This document shows positions 1 through 5,408 of a stretch of 5,907 nt of DNA, piece by piece. Origin of the DNA: Planctomycetales bacterium. GTDB lineage: Bacteria > Planctomycetota > Planctomycetia > Pirellulales > UBA7805. Position 1 is the stretch's first letter, and each line of letters opens with the position of its first letter. Made by a program: the position numbers and the translations under genes. The DNA lies in the NCBI GenBank assembly GCA_011772275.1, contig WVZU01000106.1, positions 8,411-14,317 of the forward strand. Reading direction: 5' to 3'. The notes beneath the pieces are model-generated. The model was not told the DNA's origin. It did not search any database and saw nothing but the letters and a program-made list of their open reading frames with translations.

Positions 1-22
1 GATGTCCACCACCCCACCGGCG

Positions 23-40
23 AGGCCCGTTTACGGGCCT
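23..40 (+). terminator. Perfect hairpin with TTTA loop, possible terminator of a gene left of the window
   Basis: Seven-base arms AGGCCCG and CGGGCCT enclose the loop TTTA. The sequence after it (TCTCATTGTT) is T-rich but not a clean T run, so Rho-independent termination of an upstream gene is plausible but not certain. It has the same build as the hairpins at 141-158 and 185-204 (perfect arms, four-base loop TAAA or its complement TTTA), so it may instead be one member of an intergenic palindrome family. Confidence 0.45.
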
Positions 41-116
41 TCTCATTGTTGCGGCTTCAGCCATGGCGATCACGCGTAGTGCTGTTTGATTTCCTGTTGC
101 TCCTCCGCGAGTCATC

Positions 117-132
117 CCAGGCTAAAGCCAGG
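117..132. repeat. Degenerate TAAA-loop hairpin
   Basis: The core GGC-TAAA-GCC (120-129) is flanked by an A/A mismatch and then CC/GG pairs, giving an interrupted stem around the same TAAA loop seen in the neighbouring hairpins. I read it as a decayed or weak copy of that family. On its own it would not be significant. Confidence 0.35.
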
Positions 133-140
133 CAGCGACA

Positions 141-172
141 AGCCCCGTAAACGGGGCTCGACACATTTTTTT
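141..172 (+). terminator. TAAA-loop hairpin followed by a T7 tract
   Basis: Arms AGCCCCG (141-147) and CGGGGCT (152-158) are perfect and enclose TAAA. Seven bases later there is a run of seven T (166-172). Hairpin plus T run resembles an intrinsic terminator read on the + strand, although the usual terminator has the T run directly after the stem. The arms resemble those of the hairpin at 23-40. It could be a terminator, a repeat-family member, or both. Confidence 0.4.
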
Positions 173-184
173 ACGCGATCTGAA

Positions 185-204
185 CCTCGTGCTAAAGCAC
201 GAGG
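185..204. repeat. TAAA-loop palindrome with 8-bp perfect stem
   Basis: CCTCGTGC (185-192) and GCACGAGG (197-204) are exact inverted copies around TAAA. No T run follows, so a terminator role is unlikely. It is the strongest stem of the three perfect hairpins in this 180-base stretch. The arms differ in sequence from the other two while the loop and architecture are kept. Confidence 0.7.
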
Positions 205-211
205 CTATTCG

Positions 212-255
212 CATGAAGCCAGAAAAACACGGGGCTGCTGACATGAAACCGGAAA
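212..255. repeat. Imperfect direct repeat CATGAARCCRGAAA, two copies 30 bases apart
   Basis: The copies at 212-225 and 242-255 agree at 12 of 14 positions, both differences being A/G. They lie just downstream of the TAAA-loop palindromes and upstream of the first gene. A repeated binding site or the remnant of a repeat unit are both possible; nothing in the sequence decides between them. Confidence 0.5.
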
Positions 256-259
256 GGCT

Positions 260-285
260 CGCGCGCGCGCGACAACTACCAGTTG
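260..285. repeat. (CG)6 tract followed by CAACT/AGTTG inverted repeat
   Basis: Positions 260-271 are twelve bases of strictly alternating CG. Directly after this, CAACT (273-277) and AGTTG (281-285) form a five-base inverted repeat around ACC. Both lie about 105-130 bases before the start codon at 390, within the likely leader or promoter zone of the first gene. Alternating CG is a known Z-DNA-prone sequence, but no regulatory role can be shown from sequence alone. Confidence 0.45.
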
Positions 286-389
286 CTGTAATCGGCTAAG
301 GGGTTACGCAAAGTGTAAAATGCACCCACAAAGCCCGCCGGGCCGTTGCTCGACTTTCTCGAAACCGCCGGGGTTGGTACGCTGAGCGG

Positions 390-1865
390 ATGGCGATTTC
401 CTGCCCGCACTGCGGCCAGCAATACGACGTCACGCTGTTCGAGTTCGACCGCGGTGTCCGCTGCGATTGCGGTCAATGGGTCGATCTCTGCGGCGGACAC
501 ACGCTCGCCGTGCCTGCCCGCTCGCCACGGCCAGCCAGGCAGCGGGTCCTGATCATGGGAGCCGGCGGCCGGGACTTCCACGTCTTTAATACCCGCTTTC
601 GTGACGACGACCGATTCGAAGTCGTCGCGTTTACGGCCGCTCAGATTCCCCACATCGAAAACCGCGTTTACCCGCCCGTGCTGGCCGGGCCCCGCTACCC
701 GACAGGGATCCCGATTTTGCCCGAAGGGGAATTGGAAGGGCTGATATCCGGCCGGGGAATCGATCAGGTCGTGTTCGCCTACAGCGACGTGTCGTGCGCG
801 TTTCTGGAGGCGACCGCCAAACGGGTCATCGCCCAAGGCGCTCGCTTTTCCCTCTTCAACGTCGACCAGGGCTTGCTGCCCAGCCACCGGCCTGCGGTCG
901 CCATCTGTGCGGTGCGGACCGGCTGCGGCAAAAGCCCGCTGGCTCGCTATATCGTCCACCAGCTGCGCGAATTGGGACGACAGCCGGTCGTCATTCGGCA
1001 CCCGATGCCGTACGGAAATCTGAGCAAGGAAATTGTGCAGCGTTTTCAGACCGTGGAGGATTTAGAGAAGTGGGACTGCACGATTGAAGAGAGAGAGGAA
1101 TACGAGCCCCACATTCAGGCCGGGAATCTCGTCTTCGCCGGGGCCGACTACCAGCAGGTGCTGGCGGCAGCCGAGGCGGAAGCGGACGTGGTGGTGTGGG
1201 ATGGGGGCAACAACGACGCGCCTTTTATCCGACCCGACCTGCTGGTCACGGTACTGGATCCTCTGCGAGCCGGCCACGAACTGACTTATTTTCCGGGGAC
1301 CTGGAATTTTCAACAGGCCGATGTGCTGGTCATCGCCAAGATCGACGAGGCGACCGACGCGCAGGTGGAGATCCTTTCGCGCAACATTCAGCAATACAAT
1401 CCCACCGCGACGGTCATCGCCGGCCGCCTCCCCATCCAGCTCAGCCAGCCCGCCGCCGTCCGCGACCGGCGCGTCCTGGTGGTCGAAGATGGCCCCACCA
1501 TCACCCATGGCGGTATGGCGTACGGCGCCGGCTACCTGGCGGCTCGCCAGGCCGGGGCACGGCTGATCGTCGATCCGCGACCTTACGCGGTGGGCGAAAT
1601 TGCCACAGCGTTCCGTGCCTTTCCCCATATCCAAGCAGTGCTACCCGCCCTGGGCTATGCCCCCAGCCAGCTGGACGACCTGCAGCAGACGATCGCCAAC
1701 GCCGATTGCGACGTCGTCGTGGTGGCGACGCCCATCGACCTGACCCGGATCGTGGCGATGGACAAGCCGAGCGTGCGGGTGAGCTACTCGTTTGCAGAAC
1801 GTGACGCGCCGCAGTTACAAAGGATTTTGCAGCAGCGGCTGTTTTCTTCACGAGGAGCCATCTGA
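390..1865 (+). CDS. Zinc-ribbon-fused P-loop GTPase-like protein, COG2403 / cyclic 2,3-diphosphoglycerate synthetase family
   Basis: This 491-residue protein matches my recollection of the COG2403 'predicted GTPase' family, often auto-named cyclic 2,3-diphosphoglycerate synthetase after an archaeal enzyme. Residues 5-27 form a small zinc ribbon (C5, C8, C25, C27), followed by a Pro/Arg-rich linker to about residue 50. The family core then begins with a Rossmann-like strand and GAGGRDFHVFN (57-67). The P-loop is VRTGCGKS (175-182), where Val replaces the usual first Gly/Ala. VVVWDGGNND (267-276) is a Walker B-like segment, AKID (316-319) sits where NKxD is expected, and VEDGPTITHGGM (365-376) is a conserved family stretch. 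Family members usually start near residue 50 here, so the ribbon is an addition. ATG 390 is chosen because the ribbon follows at once; its Shine-Dalgarno is weak. The stop overlaps the carbamate kinase start. The true substrate is unknown, and cyclic diphosphoglycerate synthesis is doubtful in a bacterium. Family call firm, function not. Confidence 0.9.
   Translation: MAISCPHCGQQYDVTLFEFDRGVRCDCGQWVDLCGGHTLAVPARSPRPARQRVLIMGAGGRDFHVFNTRFRDDDRFEVVAFTAAQIPHIENRVYPPVLAGPRYPTGIPILPEGELEGLISGRGIDQVVFAYSDVSCAFLEATAKRVIAQGARFSLFNVDQGLLPSHRPAVAICAVRTGCGKSPLARYIVHQLRELGRQPVVIRHPMPYGNLSKEIVQRFQTVEDLEKWDCTIEEREEYEPHIQAGNLVFAGADYQQVLAAAEAEADVVVWDGGNNDAPFIRPDLLVTVLDPLRAGHELTYFPGTWNFQQADVLVIAKIDEATDAQVEILSRNIQQYNPTATVIAGRLPIQLSQPAAVRDRRVLVVEDGPTITHGGMAYGAGYLAARQAGARLIVDPRPYAVGEIATAFRAFPHIQAVLPALGYAPSQLDDLQQTIANADCDVVVVATPIDLTRIVAMDKPSVRVSYSFAERDAPQLQRILQQRLFSSRGAI
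1852..1857 (+). promoter_or_regulatory. Strong Shine-Dalgarno inside the end of the upstream gene
   Basis: GAGGAG lies seven bases before ATG 1865, within the last codons of the upstream gene. Together with the shared base of TGA/ATG (1863-1867) it supports both the start choice and translational coupling. The upstream gene, by contrast, has only a weak GAG ahead of its start, so the kinase may be translated at least as well as its partner. Confidence 0.75.
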
Positions 1866-2845
1866 TGCGCGTGATCATCGCCCTGGGCGGCAACGCCCTC
1901 TTGCGCCGCGGCCAGCCGCTGGAAGCGGCCGTCCAGCAGGCCAACATCCGCACCGCGGCCGCCGCCCTGGCCGAGGTGGCACGCGATCATGATCTACTGG
2001 TCACCCACGGGAACGGACCCCAGGTCGGCTTGCTGGCCTTGCAAAGCGAAGCGTTGCCCGACGTGCAACCCTATCCGCTGGACGTGCTGGACGCGGAAAG
2101 CGAAGGGATGCTGGGCTACCTGATCGAGCAGGAGCTGTCCAACCTGCTGCCGGATCGCGAAGTGGCAGCCCTGCTGACTCGGGTCGAAGTCGATCCCCAC
2201 GATCCGGCCTTCGCGGCGCCCAGCAAGCCGATCGGACCGGTTTACGATCCCCGCACCGCGAAACGGCTGGCCGAGCAGCGGGGTTGGAGCGTGGCGGCGG
2301 AGGGGAGCGGTTTTCGCCGCGTGGTACCTTCCCCCAAACCGTTGGACATCCTCGAATTGCGGACCATCGAACTGCTGTGGAACGCCGGCCACCTGGTGAT
2401 TTGCGCCGGCGGCGGCGGGATTCCGGTCGTACGGACCGCTGGAGGGGGCCTTCGCGGTGTCGAAGCGGTGGTCGACAAGGACCTGGCAGCCGCCTGGCTG
2501 GCCACGGCCCTGGGTGCCGACCGCCTTCTGCTGCTGACCGACGTGCCGGCCGTCTGGGAAGACTGGCCCACCCCCGCTCAACGGGCCCTCCGCACCGCGT
2601 CGCCAGAGGGGCTGCAAGACCTGCCGCTCGAACGAGGATCGATGCAGCCCAAGGTGGCGGCCGGCTGCCAGTTCGTCGAGGCCACGGGCGCGGTCGCCAC
2701 GATCGGCGCGTTGACCGATGCCGCAGCCCTGTTAGCGGGCCAGCGCGGCACGACGATCCGGGCGGACGTCGAGCGGACGGAGTATTATGACGCTTTGGAG
2801 GTGGCTGCCTGGCAGTCATCGCCGCACGATCCGCCGTTGGCCTGA
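1865..2845 (+). CDS. arcC: Carbamate kinase
   Basis: Carbamate kinase (EC 2.7.2.2, amino acid kinase fold) interconverts carbamoyl phosphate plus ADP with carbamate plus ATP in the cytosol. In fermenters it is the ATP-yielding step after arginine or agmatine breakdown. The family motifs occur in order: ALGGNAL (6-12), THGNGPQVG (47-55), AESEGMLGY (77-85), KPIGP (121-125), RRVVPSP (151-157), AGGGGIPV (181-188), VDKDLAA (203-209), LLTDV (223-227) and GSMQPKVAA (258-266). Lysines 121, 205 and 263 occupy expected active-site positions, so it should be active. The usual end comes near GTTI (295-298); the remaining 28 residues are an extra charged tail with no recognised motif. At 326 residues it is slightly longer than the usual 310-315. 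The start overlaps the preceding stop by one base, so the two are co-translated. No arginine deiminase or ornithine carbamoyltransferase gene lies in the window, so a classical arginine deiminase operon is not shown. Confidence 0.95.
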   Translation: MRVIIALGGNALLRRGQPLEAAVQQANIRTAAAALAEVARDHDLLVTHGNGPQVGLLALQSEALPDVQPYPLDVLDAESEGMLGYLIEQELSNLLPDREVAALLTRVEVDPHDPAFAAPSKPIGPVYDPRTAKRLAEQRGWSVAAEGSGFRRVVPSPKPLDILELRTIELLWNAGHLVICAGGGGIPVVRTAGGGLRGVEAVVDKDLAAAWLATALGADRLLLLTDVPAVWEDWPTPAQRALRTASPEGLQDLPLERGSMQPKVAAGCQFVEATGAVATIGALTDAAALLAGQRGTTIRADVERTEYYDALEVAAWQSSPHDPPLA

Positions 2846-2857
2846 GCGGGCGGGGGA

Positions 2858-2875
2858 GTGGGCTTTCGTCCCCAC
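2858..2875. terminator. Weak hairpin between convergent genes
   Basis: GTGGG (2858-2862) pairs with CCCAC (2871-2875) around an eight-base loop, 12 bases after the carbamate kinase stop. It sits in the 71-base convergent gap where a terminator for one or both genes would be expected. No T run follows on either strand, so this is only a candidate. Confidence 0.2.
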
Positions 2876-2916
2876 CGGGACCATCCAGGCGGTGGCCAGC
2901 GCCTGCCCTGCGGGTG

Positions 2917-5370
2917 CTAGGAAGTCTGCTGGAGGACAAGCCGCCGGTCGGCCGACGGCTGGTCGTGGGCGTGTGTGCAGACGTCGATGTAGGCCCTTTG
3001 GGTGGCGCGGCACAGGTCCAGCAGCTGGTGCGTCAGGCCGATCAACACATCCACTTCGGCGGAATCCGAAGCGGCATCGGCCAGTTGCGAAGCGACCTCG
3101 CTGATCTGCGGGATGCTGGACTTGGCTGCCATGCCGTGCAGGTGCGTCGCCAGCGAGGCCAGGCCTTCAATGTCCTGCTTGTCCAGTGCCATCGCGATCT
3201 GTTCGATCTGGATACCGATCTGGAGGGCCGCCTCTTTGCTGGTGGCCTGGACGTCCGTCCGCTTGCTGAGGTTCCGCTGCTGGATGACCGAAATGAAGTG
3301 TTCGACCAGTTCCGGGTCAAACTGCGTACCCGCACAGCGGCGGAGTTCCACGAAGGCATCCTCCGAGCTGCGGGCCTTGCGGTAAACCCGATCGGAGACC
3401 ATGGCATCGTAGGCATCAGCAATCGCCAGGATCCGCGCGCCCAGCGAAATCTCCTCGCCGGTTGGCAAGGATGGATTGCGACCGTGGCCGCCATAGAAGG
3501 CGTGGTGCGTTTCCACGATTTCCGCCAGCTTGGGCGAAGCGAAGGAAGAACGGAGGATTTCCACGCCAATCCGATCATGCACGTTCATCTCTTTCCACTC
3601 TTGCTCAGTCAGCGGACCGGGCTTGAGCAGAATGGAATCGGGAACGCCGATTTTGCCAATGTCGTGCAGCAAGGCGGCCATTTCCAGCACGTAGCTGTCG
3701 CTGACCGACATCAGTCCGCGGGCCGCGATCACGCACAATTCGGCCACGCGGGAACTGTGAGCCGCCGTGGCGGCATCGCGGAAGGCCAGGGCGGACAACA
3801 GTCCGGTCACCGCGTGGAACGGGATAACCCCATCTTGCGTATCTCCCGACTCGCTGCGCGACGGACGGGGTTTGGCTTCAGCATCCGCGTCCAACGATGC
3901 GGTCCATTTCATGCAACGGTTACGGCCGGCGTTTTTGGCGGCGTACAAGGCGCGGTCGGCCTGGTCCAGCAACTCCTGGGGATCGCCGGCACCGGCCGTC
4001 AGCGACGAGACGCCCAGGCTGGCGGTGATGCCAAAACCCTGAATGGGTATGGCGGCCAGCGCCTCCCTCAACCGTTCCGCCGCCAGATAGGCATCGTCGA
4101 AGTGGATACAGGGCAGCAAGATACAGAATTCTTCGCCACCGTAACGGCACACGACATCGGTGTCCCGGGCCGTCTCCCGCAAAGACGCTCCCACTTTCCG
4201 CAAGACGGTGTCACCCACGCTGTGTCCGTACTGGTCATTGATGGACTTGAAGTGATCGATGTCGATCAAGATGGCGCTCAGCTCGTGCCCATGCCGCTGA
4301 GCGGCATTCCACTGGGTTTCCAGCAGATCAAAGAAGGCTCGCCGGTTCAAACAACTCGTCAGCGGGTCGCGCGTGGCCAACACCTGGAGTTCTTCGTTTT
4401 GCCGCTGGATCTCCTTGCGGGAGTCTTGTAGTTCCTGGAGGGTCCCCATCAATTCGAGCCGCTTGGCTTCCAGCGTGGTCACGTCGTCAAAGCTGGCCAA
4501 CACACCACGGACTTTGCCCTTATCCCCTTTGATCGGCGCGGCGTTGACGATGAACGTCCGTTCTTGACCGCCCCCGGTCTTGAGGGCCATGGGCACGCCC
4601 TGTTTCAAGTCCTGGCAACGCCAGGCTTCCCGCCAGGGAAACTCTTGCAGCTGGGGATGATCCGGATGGGGCCCCCACGCCAGCTTCGACGCGAATTGCC
4701 CTTGCAGGTCTTCGGCCGATCGCCCGACCGTGTCGGCGAACGCGCGATTGGCCAGCACGATGCGGTCCTTGCCGTCGATGACCAGCAGGCCTTCGGCCAG
4801 TGCATCCAAGGCGGCCCGCACGCGCGGCGGCACCACCCTGGAGGGATCCAGCTGGGCCAGAGCCTTGCTGAGAAACAAGCTGAACAGCAGCAGGCACACG
4901 GACCCCGCAAAGCCGAAGAAGATCAGTGAGCGCAGTTCCAGCGACCCAAACAGGACTCGCTTGCTGAGCGGCGCGAAGCGCAGTTCGACGGTGCCCCATG
5001 TTTCATGCCCCGCGACAATGGGCACATAAACATGGTCTTCATCAGACGTCTTGTCGGACCGATGCCGCCAATGCACCTGGTGCTCGCCAACCTCAATCAC
5101 CACCTCCTTGTTCGCACGCCGCAGGGCCGCCGAAAGAATTTCCCCCCGCCGCTCGACCGTCGCCCTCAAGTTGGCCTCAATCATCCCATACTGGCCCTCG
5201 CCGGCCAGCAACGAACAGTTCACGGCCAGAGCCTCGCACAGCGCACGCCGACCCTCCTGGGCCGCCAGCCGCGGATTCGGGAGGAAGCCGAGCAAATCGG
5301 CGCTCAACAGCGCACTGGTCATCAGGCAGACGAGGCAGAGCGAAATACGTGTTGTGACAGACGTACGCAT
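2917..5370 (-). CDS. Membrane-anchored PAS-GGDEF-HD-GYP c-di-GMP synthesis/degradation enzyme with C-terminal HPt-like domain
   Basis: This 817-residue inner-membrane protein carries both opposing c-di-GMP activities. A first membrane segment (about 8-30) and a second (148-169) bracket a periplasmic sensor of roughly 115 residues. A PAS/PAC region follows (about 183-300), then a coiled coil (about 298-332). The GGDEF domain (about 333-490) has the active-site GGEEF (411-415), metal-binding D370, the DIDHFKSIND segment (370-379) and an inhibitory I-site RDTD (402-405) five residues upstream, so product feedback is likely. The HD-GYP phosphodiesterase domain (about 518-695) keeps H538, HDIGK (569-573), H598, HH (622-623) and D652, but the GYP stretch is replaced by YGGHGRNPSLP (626-636). 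An HPt-like helical region (about 705-795) ends the protein. ATG 5370 gives a sensible membrane N-terminus, although no Shine-Dalgarno is evident. The gene starts 28 bases after the preceding - strand gene, so shared transcription is possible. Which activity dominates cannot be told from sequence. Confidence 0.93.
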   Translation of the reverse strand: MRTSVTTRISLCLVCLMTSALLSADLLGFLPNPRLAAQEGRRALCEALAVNCSLLAGEGQYGMIEANLRATVERRGEILSAALRRANKEVVIEVGEHQVHWRHRSDKTSDEDHVYVPIVAGHETWGTVELRFAPLSKRVLFGSLELRSLIFFGFAGSVCLLLFSLFLSKALAQLDPSRVVPPRVRAALDALAEGLLVIDGKDRIVLANRAFADTVGRSAEDLQGQFASKLAWGPHPDHPQLQEFPWREAWRCQDLKQGVPMALKTGGGQERTFIVNAAPIKGDKGKVRGVLASFDDVTTLEAKRLELMGTLQELQDSRKEIQRQNEELQVLATRDPLTSCLNRRAFFDLLETQWNAAQRHGHELSAILIDIDHFKSINDQYGHSVGDTVLRKVGASLRETARDTDVVCRYGGEEFCILLPCIHFDDAYLAAERLREALAAIPIQGFGITASLGVSSLTAGAGDPQELLDQADRALYAAKNAGRNRCMKWTASLDADAEAKPRPSRSESGDTQDGVIPFHAVTGLLSALAFRDAATAAHSSRVAELCVIAARGLMSVSDSYVLEMAALLHDIGKIGVPDSILLKPGPLTEQEWKEMNVHDRIGVEILRSSFASPKLAEIVETHHAFYGGHGRNPSLPTGEEISLGARILAIADAYDAMVSDRVYRKARSSEDAFVELRRCAGTQFDPELVEHFISVIQQRNLSKRTDVQATSKEAALQIGIQIEQIAMALDKQDIEGLASLATHLHGMAAKSSIPQISEVASQLADAASDSAEVDVLIGLTHQLLDLCRATQRAYIDVCTHAHDQPSADRRLVLQQTS

Positions 5371-5389
5371 CTTGAAAATGTAGGTTACC

Positions 5390-5408
5390 CAACCGCCCCT
5401 AAGGGTTG
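5390..5408 (-). other. Inverted repeat spanning the upstream stop codon
   Basis: CAACC (5390-5394) and GGTTG (5404-5408) are exact inverted copies with a nine-base spacer that contains the TAG stop (5399-5401) of the upstream gene. It lies about 20 bases before the start at 5370. It could be a weak attenuator or terminator between the two - strand genes, or chance; the stem is only five pairs and no T run follows. Confidence 0.2.

Noticed and set aside
23..204. CRISPR array or tRNA/rRNA gene in the non-coding start of the window
   Set aside because: The palindromes have different arm sequences and irregular spacing with no constant repeat, so no CRISPR array. No cloverleaf or rRNA-like conserved stretch is visible.
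283..321. Promoter made of TTGCTG (283-288) and TAAAAT (316-321)
   Set aside because: The spacing is 27 bases instead of about 17, and no better -35 box fits TAAAAT. TAAAAT alone may be a -10 element but is too weak to annotate.
333..343. GCCC-GCC-GGGC mini hairpin before the first gene
   Set aside because: Four pairs and a three-base loop in GC-rich DNA are expected by chance, and no T run or ribosome-site overlap supports a role.
276..1001. Long open frame on the - strand opposite the GTPase gene
   Set aside because: It lies antisense to a gene with clear family motifs, its translation has no recognisable domain, and high GC content commonly leaves such mirror frames open.
2001..2939. 312-codon open frame on the - strand opposite the carbamate kinase
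   Set aside because: The translation is Arg/Pro-rich with no domain, typical of antisense reading in GC-rich DNA, and every carbamate kinase motif is intact on the + strand.
2914..4431. 505-codon open frame on the + strand opposite the c-di-GMP enzyme
   Set aside because: It covers the GGDEF and HD-GYP coding region in antisense. Its translation is low-complexity Gly/Gln/Arg-rich without motifs, whereas the - strand frame carries intact catalytic motifs throughout.
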